10,354 nt of DNA, from NCBI GenBank assembly GCA_905235615.1, contig CAJOMB010000045.1:1-10354 (forward strand), written 5' to 3'. The notes beneath the pieces are model-generated. The model was not told the origin of the DNA. It searched no databases and saw only the letters and a program-made list of their open reading frames with translations. The position numbers and the translations under genes were made by a program. The DNA is from an uncultured Bacteroidales bacterium. Its GTDB lineage: Bacteria > Bacteroidota > Bacteroidia > Bacteroidales > UBA932. Shown here in pieces: positions 1-5,792 of the stretch; position 1 is the stretch's first letter; each line of letters begins with the position of its first letter.

Positions 1-136
1 CCTCCTCGGAAATCCAGCCCCTTCGGCCCAGTTCGGCCTGAATGAGCGGAATCATGGCATAGCCCCCGCCGATGGTGAAGGCCCCAATCTTGGCAAAAAT
101 GCCGAAAATCTGCCACAGTGATACTTTCTGTTCCAT
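1..136 (-). CDS. Chromate transporter (ChrA/CHR family), N-terminal 45 codons, cut by window edge
   Basis: The gene begins at ATG 136 and runs off the left edge, so only the first 45 residues are visible. They contain the hallmark first segment of the CHR family: a Phe-x-Lys-Ile-Gly start, then GAFTIGGGYAMIPLIQ, then a Gly-Trp-Ile-Ser-Glu-Glu stretch. In this family the Gly-Gly-Gly-Tyr-Ala segment forms part of the first membrane helix. CHR proteins are inner-membrane anion transporters; chromate efflux is shown for some members, while many Bacteroidales homologues are short half-size proteins that occur in pairs and have no proven substrate. Only two bases separate this start from the stop of the upstream gene, so it is probably co-transcribed with the two envelope-protein genes before it. 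Nothing in the window ties those genes to chromate. The family call is firm; substrate and full length cannot be judged. Confidence 0.85.
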   Translation of the reverse strand, partial: MEQKVSLWQIFGIFAKIGAFTIGGGYAMIPLIQAELGRRGWISEE

Positions 137-138
137 AG

Positions 139-1347
139 TTAAAAGGTGAAGCCGATGCCCATTGAAATCCCCAGTGTCTGGAAAGAAATCGTGCTCACTT
201 CTAAGAGGGCGGCCAGGTGTCCGAATCCCAACAGGGCGCCGGCTCCTATGGCGGGTCCGCTGCAACTGATGTCTTTCATCCAGGCCCAGCGCTGGTCTGT
301 GTCCTGCCAGTAGATTTTCCGGTATCCGTAGCCGGCCGTCATAAACAGGTCCAGCCAGGGAAGGACGGCCCGCGAGGCGCCGGTGTAGATGCGGAGCTGT
401 TGGACGGAGATATTCCCGTTGGGCCAGATATAATTGTTTCCGTCTACCGTGTTGCCTTTGCTTTCTGCCGTATAGGAGGCCGATACCGGGCGGAAATTGC
501 TTTGGAATCCGGCCAGGGCACCCCATTGTTTTCTCACGCTCACCGCCGCACCCAAGTGGAATTCCGGGCTGAAGCCTGCGGTGGCAAGGACACTCACTTT
601 CCACGCGGTCTCCTGTTTTCCCGCTGAGGTGCCCGGGCTGGGCGAAGGACGCTGCAGGGTGGGGGCCGGCGGGGTGAAGGAGGGCCTCAGGAGTGGAACT
701 GCGGCGGGAACCGTGGCCACGGGAATGCGCTCCGGCAAGGGCTCTGGCAAGGGTTCTTGCACGGACCGGACAGGTGGTGTCGCCGCCATTTTTTTCTCCG
801 GGATCACGGCGCTCCGGGCGGGGAAAATATCTCCCAGGATGCCGCGAAGCACCGCCACCTCCCGCTCGATATGGGTCATCGGGACGGGAAGCACAGCCGG
901 TTTTACATCCGGATGGGCCAGCAGCCAGGCTTCCACTTCCTCTTTCCCGGGAAGCCGATGCCCCGCAGGAAGGCTGGAAAGATAGTACCAGGCCCAGTGG
1001 TAATAGAGGACGCGCACGGTGGGGTCCGTGGCTCTTCTGCCTTCTTCCAGGATGCCGGCTGCCCGGTTCTGACGGGCCTGAAAAATGCCGTCCAAGGCGG
1101 TTCCGCTCAGTTGCAGGACCCGTTTTCCGTTCTGCTGCTGCTCCACCACGACGGCGGAAATATCGGCCTTGTAGCTCTCCAACAGGCGCGGCGGCCTGAA
1201 ATCCACAGCCTCTCCCACCGCTTCCAACAATTCCTGCAGGGCTCTTTCGCGGGTGGTGCCTTGGCCGTAATAGGTCTTTCTTACATAATCTTGTCCCCAT
1301 AGCGGAAGGGAAAAGAGCAAAAACAGACAGAAGCAGATTCTCTTCAT
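139..1347 (-). CDS. Exported protein: LPP20-like N-terminal domain, Pro-rich linker, C-terminal putative beta-barrel
   Basis: This 402-residue protein has a Sec signal peptide (about residues 1-18, probably cleaved after Trp-Gly). Residues about 20-100 resemble the LPP20/FlgP-type fold: YYGQGTTRERALQELLEAV fits its Gly-x-Gly-x-(S/T)-x-x-x-Ala-x-x-x-Ala-Leu signature, followed by a Val-rich strand. A mostly helical segment with many Trp and Tyr follows to about 185. Residues about 186-245 are a Pro-rich linker with tandem Pro-Leu-Pro-Glu units. Residues about 248-402 alternate hydrophobic and polar residues, are rich in Gly and Tyr, and end in GIGFTF; a terminal Phe is typical of outer-membrane beta-barrels, so a small barrel is likely. 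The start overlaps the stop of the preceding lipoprotein gene by one base (TGATG), which suggests coupled translation. I do not know a named homologue. A role linking the periplasm to the outer membrane is inferred only from the domain layout. Confidence 0.8.
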   Translation of the reverse strand: MKRICFCLFLLFSLPLWGQDYVRKTYYGQGTTRERALQELLEAVGEAVDFRPPRLLESYKADISAVVVEQQQNGKRVLQLSGTALDGIFQARQNRAAGILEEGRRATDPTVRVLYYHWAWYYLSSLPAGHRLPGKEEVEAWLLAHPDVKPAVLPVPMTHIEREVAVLRGILGDIFPARSAVIPEKKMAATPPVRSVQEPLPEPLPERIPVATVPAAVPLLRPSFTPPAPTLQRPSPSPGTSAGKQETAWKVSVLATAGFSPEFHLGAAVSVRKQWGALAGFQSNFRPVSASYTAESKGNTVDGNNYIWPNGNISVQQLRIYTGASRAVLPWLDLFMTAGYGYRKIYWQDTDQRWAWMKDISCSGPAIGAGALLGFGHLAALLEVSTISFQTLGISMGIGFTF

Positions 1348-1913
1348 CAGAAAGCCCTCCTGTAGTCTATGGACAGCTGTTCCAGTCGAGCCTTCTGAGA
1401 AGGCGTAGGTTTTCCGCTGGCAGCCTCAAGGCTCTGGTGGACAGCCTCGGACAGCATCTGAAGGCTGGCAAAATCTGTTCTGGAAAGTCGTTTACCGCGC
1501 CGGGACTTGCTTTCTCGGCACAACTTGGAGTAATTCTCCACAACCTTTTCCCAACTCAACCGATCTGTTTCGTGTATCTGTTCCACAATTTCGCCATAGT
1601 GGGCGCGGAGACTGTCCGGGCTTTCTCCCCGGAAGAGATTGCGTCCGCTTCGTTCAATCAGATGGCAGGTGTTTTCCGTGCAGGCAAGAAGAATGTCGTT
1701 GTCCAAAAACTCGACGGAAGTATAGGATAAGGGGAGGAGGATGCTGCCCTCCTCGTTCACAAGGCCGTATTTTCCTTCCTGACGCACGATGTAACAACCG
1801 TTGAAGCAGGACCACTTTTCTTCAAAGGCGGGAATGTCGTCCTTTCCCCTGTTTTGTGAGCAGGAGAAAAGCAGCGGAAGCAGGAAGAATATTCGGGCGT
1901 CTTTGATGGACAT
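1347..1913 (-). CDS. Small lipoprotein with WG-type repeat
   Basis: This 188-residue protein has a lipoprotein signal with the lipobox around Leu-Phe-Ser-Cys18, so it is expected to be anchored in the envelope. Residues about 41-70 match one WG-type beta-hairpin repeat: KYGLVNEEGSILLPLSYTSV, with the typical Gly-Leu-Val-(N/D)-x-x-Gly ... Pro-x-x-Tyr pattern. A degenerate second unit follows (residues about 74-94). The remaining half (about 98-188) is charged and predicted helical, with no domain I recognise. WG repeats are usually found in surface or periplasmic proteins and are thought to mediate protein binding. It is the first gene of a minus-strand operon, reading directly into the LPP20-like gene through a one-base stop/start overlap. 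The start at 1913 lies 7 bases after a TATATTTG box, so the mRNA may be almost leaderless. The kinase gene starts divergently 44 bases away; shared control or function is inferred from position only. Confidence 0.82.
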   Translation of the reverse strand: MSIKDARIFFLLPLLFSCSQNRGKDDIPAFEEKWSCFNGCYIVRQEGKYGLVNEEGSILLPLSYTSVEFLDNDILLACTENTCHLIERSGRNLFRGESPDSLRAHYGEIVEQIHETDRLSWEKVVENYSKLCRESKSRRGKRLSRTDFASLQMLSEAVHQSLEAASGKPTPSQKARLEQLSIDYRRAF

Positions 1914-1920
1914 AGTCTTA

Positions 1921-1928
1921 CAAATATA
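1921..1928 (-). promoter_or_regulatory. Minus-strand -7 box (TATATTTG) for the WG-lipoprotein operon
   Basis: On the minus strand the bases read TATATTTG, a full match to the Bacteroidota -7 consensus TAnnTTTG. Its last G is 7 bases upstream of the ATG at 1913, so the expected transcript has a leader of only a few bases. No good -33 TTTG is seen at the usual 19-21 base spacing, which lowers confidence. Confidence 0.5.
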
Positions 1929-1941
1929 TAAAATAAATTCG

Positions 1942-1949
1942 TAAATTTG
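1942..1949 (+). promoter_or_regulatory. Plus-strand -7 box (TAAATTTG) for the kinase gene
   Basis: TAAATTTG matches the TAnnTTTG consensus and ends 8 bases before the ATG at 1958, mirroring the minus-strand box at 1921-1928. The two boxes share an inverted ACAAAT/ATTTGT pair (1920-1925 and 1945-1950). No convincing -33 element is seen. The transcript would have almost no leader. Confidence 0.5.
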
Positions 1950-1957
1950 TGTTGTCT

Positions 1958-2842
1958 ATGGCAAAAACTATGGGGCCGGCTTCCGGGTTTTTCCCGGGTT
2001 GGGATGAAGACAGGGCGGAAAACAATCCGGCCCTGGAGCTTCTCCATACTTCCGGTTCCGGTTTCACCTGCCTTTACCGCAGTCGTTCCGGGGGGCGTAA
2101 CCGCCTTTACAAGGTGTTGTCTTCCAAGTGCAGGGGGGATATGTTGTACGAGAGCCTTCTTCGGAAGGAGTTTGAGATTGGGTATTCCCTTACCCATCCC
2201 GGTATTTGCGCCTACCAGGCTTTCTGCACATGGGAAGGGATGGGTAACGCCATTGAGCTGGAATGGATAGAGGGCTGTACCCTGCGGGAATGGCTGCAAC
2301 GGAATCCTTCTGTCAAGCAGCGGGAGGCCGTTCTGGATGAACTTCTGGAAGCCCTGGCCTATATGCACCGCAAACAGGTGGTACACAGGGATTTGAAGCC
2401 GGATAATGTGATGATTACAGACCGCGGCTCCCATGTAAAACTCATCGACTTCGGTTTTTCCGACTCGGATGCGCACGCCATTAACAAAGGGGCGGCGGGC
2501 ACCCGGGAGTACGCTGCGCCCGAACTCCTGGAAGGGAAAGCCACCGACCAGCGGAGCGATATCTGGTCCCTTGGGAGAATCCTTCAGGAACTGCTTCCCC
2601 GCTACGGCAGGATATCGCGGCGCTGCATGGCGGAGAATCCGGACAAGCGCTACTCGGACGTGGCCGCTTTGCAAAAAGCCGTCGCTTGGAGACGACGGCT
2701 TTGGATGCTTCCGGCAGCGCTTCTGTTCTTGATGCTGTTACTTGCCGCCTGGCATTTCCGCACTTATTCGGAGGCCGATGTGGATGCCCTGGTGCGGGAG
2801 GCCGAAGACGCCATCTCCGCTACAATTTCTTCAGCAGAGTGA
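1958..2842 (+). CDS. Hanks-type serine/threonine protein kinase with one C-terminal transmembrane helix
   Basis: This 294-residue protein has a complete kinase core. A degenerate Gly loop is at about 32-37 (Ser-Gly-Ser-Gly-Phe-Thr, lacking the third Gly), the VAIK-type Lys is Lys52, and the probable alpha-C Glu lies in KEFEIGYSLTHPGI (70-83). The catalytic loop HRDLKPDN is at 143-150, DFG at 164-166, an APE equivalent (Ala-Pro-Glu) at 187-189, and DIWSLG at 201-206. A short tract of Arg precedes a transmembrane helix at about 249-265. About 28 residues follow outside, rich in Asp, Glu and Ala. The kinase domain should therefore be cytoplasmic with a very short periplasmic tail, unlike sensor kinases with PASTA or other large outer domains. 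I chose ATG 1958 over an in-frame GTG at 1949, because the latter lies within the -7 box. The last 23 bases overlap the convergent gene, and a terminator for the opposite strand lies within codons for the pre-membrane segment. The substrate is unknown; the divergent envelope operon is a candidate pathway. Confidence 0.9.
   Translation: MAKTMGPASGFFPGWDEDRAENNPALELLHTSGSGFTCLYRSRSGGRNRLYKVLSSKCRGDMLYESLLRKEFEIGYSLTHPGICAYQAFCTWEGMGNAIELEWIEGCTLREWLQRNPSVKQREAVLDELLEALAYMHRKQVVHRDLKPDNVMITDRGSHVKLIDFGFSDSDAHAINKGAAGTREYAAPELLEGKATDQRSDIWSLGRILQELLPRYGRISRRCMAENPDKRYSDVAALQKAVAWRRRLWMLPAALLFLMLLLAAWHFRTYSEADVDALVREAEDAISATISSAE
2671..2702 (-). terminator. Intrinsic terminator of the fimbrillin-protease operon, inside the kinase CDS
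   Basis: A perfect 10-bp inverted repeat has arms AAAGCCGTCG (2675-2684) and CGACGGCTTT (2693-2702) around an 8-base loop. Read on the minus strand, the stem is followed directly by a run of five T (2677-2673), the classic layout of a Rho-independent terminator. It lies 117 bases beyond the stop of the last operon gene at 2820. On the plus strand the U run is only three bases before GG, so it should act mainly on minus-strand transcripts. This is a sequence call without folding energy. Confidence 0.65.
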
Positions 2843-3386
2843 TCCCGTTGCGGTAGCCTGCAACGTAAAGCGGAGTCTGCTTCCCGTCCCTTTCAATATG
2901 GGGAATGTACAGCGGAAAACCTTTCACGATGACCGGCAGGGTGAAAATGTCACCTGCCTCCAGCGAGGCGTTCTGAACATCCAGCACCACATAGCGGTTG
3001 TCCCCGATATATTCCAATGTGACCAGGCGGTCCGGGTCCCAGCCGATGCGGAGTTTCTCGCCCTGCGACAGGCTGTCGGAAGAAATGCTGTCTTCCGTCA
3101 GGAACCCCGATACGAACTCCGGGTCGCTGTGGATTTCATTACAAAAACTGCCGAAATCCGGATAGCCGATATAGCGGCTCAGCACATCCAGCGTATACAG
3201 ACGTGGATTGGACATATAGTTGACATATCCCCACAGGCGTTTGAGCGTGGAAGGGGAGAGCAGTTCCGACGTGGCATTCTCAATTTCATCGGAAAGATTG
3301 CTGAAGTCGGCCGGACGGGAAAGGCTGCCGAACCGGTTCTCCACTTGCATGAGGAGCACGTGGATTTCAGGAATTTGATCACTCAT
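2820..3386 (-). CDS. Conserved Bacteroidales protein with helix-turn-helix-like N-terminus
   Basis: This 188-residue protein has no signal peptide or membrane segment, so it should be cytoplasmic. Residues about 30-82 carry a pattern I recognise from many uncharacterised Bacteroidales proteins: LSPSTLKRLWGYV, then Pro-Arg-x-x-Thr-Leu-Asp-Val-Leu, then a Tyr-Ile-Gly-Tyr-x-Asp-Phe segment. It looks like a helix-turn-helix unit. The C-terminal half (about 108-186) is a beta-rich domain with Leu-x-x-Gly-Trp-x-Pro-Asp-Arg, Ala-Gly-Asp-Ile-Phe and Tyr-Val-Ala-Gly-Tyr-Arg-Asn-Gly-Ile motifs. No function is established to my knowledge; a DNA-binding or regulatory role is inference. The start at 3386 lies inside the end of the upstream gene, giving an 8-base overlap (ATGAGTGA), typical of translational coupling. 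An open frame continues upstream to 3566, but that part is antisense-like low-complexity sequence and overlaps a clear gene. The 3' end overlaps the kinase gene tail to tail by 23 bases. Confidence 0.8.
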   Translation of the reverse strand: MSDQIPEIHVLLMQVENRFGSLSRPADFSNLSDEIENATSELLSPSTLKRLWGYVNYMSNPRLYTLDVLSRYIGYPDFGSFCNEIHSDPEFVSGFLTEDSISSDSLSQGEKLRIGWDPDRLVTLEYIGDNRYVVLDVQNASLEAGDIFTLPVIVKGFPLYIPHIERDGKQTPLYVAGYRNGITLLKKL

Positions 3387-4893
3387 GGTTGGTTGTGAAG
3401 CCGGACGGGCTGCTTTGGTAGGTTCTTCCGTCCAGGATAAAGTATGCGTAGAAGTAATAAGTCGTATTGGGAGCCAGTCCGTTGATGGCTTTTTCGAAGG
3501 TTTCACCGCTAAGGGTGGCCGAATATTCAATGTAGTCGTGCTGGTTGGTGGAGATTCCGAAACCACATTCGCTGACCCCGTCAGTCTTGCTGAGGGTGGC
3601 CGATAATTGGGCCGAGGTGGCGCCTGCCTGTGCGGACACGCTTAAGAACTGGACTTCTCCATGCGCTTCCTGCCGTGTTGTAAAGGCCAGTGTCTCGGAG
3701 ACCACTTCTCCCTCCCCGGTCTGGGCCCAGACATAGAAGTGGTACAGGGTTTCGGCCTCCAGACCCTCTATGTTCAAGGAGAAGTATCCGTTGCTTTGGA
3801 GAGTAGCCGGATAGCGGGTAAAATCCCCGTTGCTTCCCCGGAGGGCAAAACCGCAGGAAAGAACTTCGTCCGTCCTGCTGAGACGAGCCTCTATGAAAAC
3901 ACTGTTGACATCGGCCTGGGCTTTGATATCCAGGATTCTCAGGGAGGGGTCTTCCGGCGTCCGGAAAGTTTGGAATGCCGAGGTGGTTCGCTCTCCGTCT
4001 ATGAGGAAGAACGCATACCAGGTATAATCTGTGTCGGCCAGCAGGTCATCCACCTGCACGCAGAAGCCATTTCCATCTAAGGTGGCGCCGTACTCCACCG
4101 CTGTCCTTCCCTCTTTGGAAAGGCCAAATCCGCAGGCTTCCACATAGCTTCCCTCTGTGATTTGTGCAGACAGCGTCACGGAGAAGGCTTCTGCATAGGC
4201 GTCCAAAGATACGAAGGAAGCGGTATGCACCTCCTTTTGGGTACGGAAACGCTGAGTGGCCGAGCAAACTGTAGCGTCGCGCTGGATGGCCCAGGCGTAG
4301 AACGAATACTCCGTGTTGTCCTGAAGATTCTCCCAGGTGACAGAGAACCCCTTCCCGCTCAGGCTTGCAGGGCAGGGGGTGAAATGCTCTCCATCGGCCG
4401 ACAGGGAGAATCCTACTTCCTGAATATCCTCTGTCTCAGACAAAGTGGCATTCAGGAAGGCCGATGTGGTGCCGGGGGTTACGCCCACTTCCACAAAGTT
4501 GACGCTGGGCCCGGGAACCGGAGGTTCTTCGCCCGGAAGGGTGTGAAAGGTACGGGCGGGCGTCTGGATACGGGATGTCCCGTTGGCCAGGAAGGCGTAA
4601 AAGCTGTATTCGCTATTGGCGGAAAGGCCCCCGGTCTGGATGGAGAAACTCATGGTCTCTTTGTTCAGGCTTGAGGGGAATTCCCGGATAAGACCATTCT
4701 GAATGAGGCCGAATCCGCAATCTGTGAAGTGGGTGGAACCGCTTACGGATGCGAACAGTTCAACAGCATCTGACGTGGGTATCACTTCCGTAGAGACAAT
4801 CTGCGGAACCAGGTACACCACTTCCGGCGCCGCCTGCTTCCCGCAGGAGGAAGCAAGCAGCAGCGCAAGTGTCAGATACTTCAAACGTTTCAT
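3379..4893 (-). CDS. Lipoprotein with five fibronectin-III-like repeats
   Basis: This 504-residue lipoprotein has a signal peptide ending in a lipobox Ala-Ser-Ser-Cys17, so it should be membrane-anchored and, in this operon, probably on the cell surface. After the anchor come five homologous units of about 85-90 residues (roughly 33-118, 131-218, 226-312, 318-406 and 415-502). Each has a CGFGLS-like motif near its middle, a Tyr-x-Ala-(T/S)-Leu strand, and a Thr-x-Tyr-x-Phe-Tyr-Ala-(W/F/Y) strand, and ends with a Phe-x-Thr. The last two features fit fibronectin type III folds. No catalytic domain is visible, so it probably acts as a spacer, binding or structural subunit. The 18-base gap from the upstream fimbrillin gene and the 8-base overlap with the next gene place it in the same operon. 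A -7-like box just before its ATG could give extra expression. The FN3 call rests on pattern; a related Ig-like fold is possible. Confidence 0.85.
   Translation of the reverse strand: MKRLKYLTLALLLASSCGKQAAPEVVYLVPQIVSTEVIPTSDAVELFASVSGSTHFTDCGFGLIQNGLIREFPSSLNKETMSFSIQTGGLSANSEYSFYAFLANGTSRIQTPARTFHTLPGEEPPVPGPSVNFVEVGVTPGTTSAFLNATLSETEDIQEVGFSLSADGEHFTPCPASLSGKGFSVTWENLQDNTEYSFYAWAIQRDATVCSATQRFRTQKEVHTASFVSLDAYAEAFSVTLSAQITEGSYVEACGFGLSKEGRTAVEYGATLDGNGFCVQVDDLLADTDYTWYAFFLIDGERTTSAFQTFRTPEDPSLRILDIKAQADVNSVFIEARLSRTDEVLSCGFALRGSNGDFTRYPATLQSNGYFSLNIEGLEAETLYHFYVWAQTGEGEVVSETLAFTTRQEAHGEVQFLSVSAQAGATSAQLSATLSKTDGVSECGFGISTNQHDYIEYSATLSGETFEKAINGLAPNTTYYFYAYFILDGRTYQSSPSGFTTNHE
3388..4797 (-). 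repeat. Five tandem FN3-like protein repeats (about 265-bp units)
   Basis: The five units of the lipoprotein at 3379-4893 are diverged at DNA level but share aligned landmarks: the Cys-Gly-Phe-(G/A)-(L/I) core (Val-Gly-Phe-Ser-Leu in unit 2), the Tyr/Phe-x-x-(T/S)-Leu strand and the Tyr-x-(F/W)-Tyr-(A/V) strand. Residues 119-130, rich in Pro and Gly, separate unit 1 from unit 2. Other linkers are only a few residues long, which suggests a rigid rod. Confidence 0.8.
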
Positions 4894-4898
4894 TCTTG

Positions 4899-4906
4899 CA
4901 AAAATA
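4899..4906 (-). promoter_or_regulatory. Possible internal -7 box (TATTTTTG) before the FN3-like lipoprotein gene
   Basis: In the 18-base gap between two operon genes the minus strand reads TATTTTTG, matching TAnnTTTG, five bases before the ATG at 4893. No -33 element is apparent, and an A/T-rich gap can match by chance. Confidence 0.25.
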
Positions 4907-4911
4907 AGAAT

Positions 4912-5787
4912 TTATTGCCAATTCTCTATCTGGCCGCCAATGTCGATGGCCACTTTCTCCGGGTTGTCGCTCAGGGTGATGGTAATGGCGTGGACGGTTC
5001 CGCTCTTGAACTGGACCGTGCTCTCGAAGAGGTAGGAGACTTGTCCGCAAATGACTTCAACCAGTGGAACACGGTTGCTCAGACGCTGCGGTACCACGAT
5101 GGCCTCAAAGCGGTCTGCGGTCGCTTTTCTGGCCCGGATGGTGCGGGCGGCCTCATGGTTGTCCTTCACGACGTCTCCAGTTGCAAGGTCAATATAGGCA
5201 AGGGTGACGGTATTGTGGATGTACACAGTGGCATCTTCCGGGAGGTCTCCTTCGTAGTCCTCTCCCTTGACCAGTTTGACATCCACCTTGCACATCTTGT
5301 GCTGAAAGGCCATGGGAACGCTGCCCGTGCGGGTGACGCCTTGTGCTTTGGCCCAGAGGAAATCGCTGGCCTCATAAGGACTCATGTCGCTCTGGGTGGC
5401 ACTTTCATTCTGCTTGTCTGCGACGCGGAAGGGGAGGGCGTCCACGGAGGAGACATCCTGCCGGGGATAGTAGCCGTAGATGTCGTACTTCCCGTCTTCC
5501 CAGTAAACCTTGGGATTCAGCGCCCAGGATGTGCCGTTGTAAGTGAGCGTGAGATTGCTTCCCACATTGCCGCCAAGCTGCAGGGGGCTGGGTTTTTCGC
5601 TTTGGTATTTGGTGATGAAAATACCAATCCGGTCTCCGTTTTCAAAGCCGGCCGCCGTGGCCTTGCTCTGAGCTCCCGGGAAAATGGGGCTCAGGACCAT
5701 TTCGTCACTTGTGGGGGCCTCAATGGGTGCTTTCGCGCAGGAAAGCACGATGGCCAGGGCTGTTAAGATATAGATACTTTTTTTCAT
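4912..5787 (-). CDS. Fimbrillin family (Mfa-like) lipoprotein, second in operon
   Basis: This 291-residue protein has a lipoprotein signal with Cys17 (Val-Leu-Ser-Cys). The body fits the fimbrillin/Mfa-like pattern: GFENGDRIGIFITKY (about 47-61), a Trp-x-Leu-x-Pro-x-x-Tyr-Trp strand (88-96), DIYGYYPRQD (102-111) and PYEASDFLWA (137-146). A Phe-x-His-Lys-Met segment and a late Ile-Val-Val-Pro-Gln strand follow, ending in Ile-Glu-Asn-Trp. The family comprises subunits of type V pili and related surface lipoproteins, built as two beta-sandwich domains. The Arg normally seen in the ATRA-like maturation site is replaced here (Ser-Lys-Ala-Thr-Ala), so Arg-protease-triggered polymerisation may not apply. 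I prefer ATG 5787, five bases after the stop of the upstream gene, because it gives an ordinary Met-Lys-Lys signal peptide. ATG 5799 would add four residues and overlap that gene by seven bases. It may be an anchor, accessory or shaft subunit; the sequence does not say which. Confidence 0.85.
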   Translation of the reverse strand: MKKSIYILTALAIVLSCAKAPIEAPTSDEMVLSPIFPGAQSKATAAGFENGDRIGIFITKYQSEKPSPLQLGGNVGSNLTLTYNGTSWALNPKVYWEDGKYDIYGYYPRQDVSSVDALPFRVADKQNESATQSDMSPYEASDFLWAKAQGVTRTGSVPMAFQHKMCKVDVKLVKGEDYEGDLPEDATVYIHNTVTLAYIDLATGDVVKDNHEAARTIRARKATADRFEAIVVPQRLSNRVPLVEVICGQVSYLFESTVQFKSGTVHAITITLSDNPEKVAIDIGGQIENWQ

Positions 5788-5792
5788 ACGCT

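Noticed and set aside
217..1302. Several plus-strand frames opposite the LPP20-like gene
   Set aside because: They overlap each other and a clear signal-peptide protein; composition is Arg/Pro/Gly-rich shadow type.
1949..1957. GTG 1949 or TTG 1952 as the kinase start
   Set aside because: GTG overlaps the last base of the -7 box, so it would not be in the transcript; ATG 1958 is the first plausible start.
1757..2674. A 305-codon open frame on the minus strand opposite the kinase
   Set aside because: It is antisense to a kinase with all catalytic motifs, has no signal or domain pattern, and is rich in Pro, His and Arg as expected for a shadow frame in G/C-rich coding DNA.
2846..2865. Hairpin CGTTGC ... 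GCAACG just after the kinase stop as its terminator
   Set aside because: The stem is only 6 bp (8 with a bulge) and no T run follows on either strand, so it is not supportable as an intrinsic terminator.
3387..3566. N-terminal extension of the HTH-like protein to an upstream ATG at 3566
   Set aside because: The extra 60 residues are a low-complexity Thr/Ser/Pro shadow of the FN3-like coding sequence; family similarity begins after the Met at 3386.
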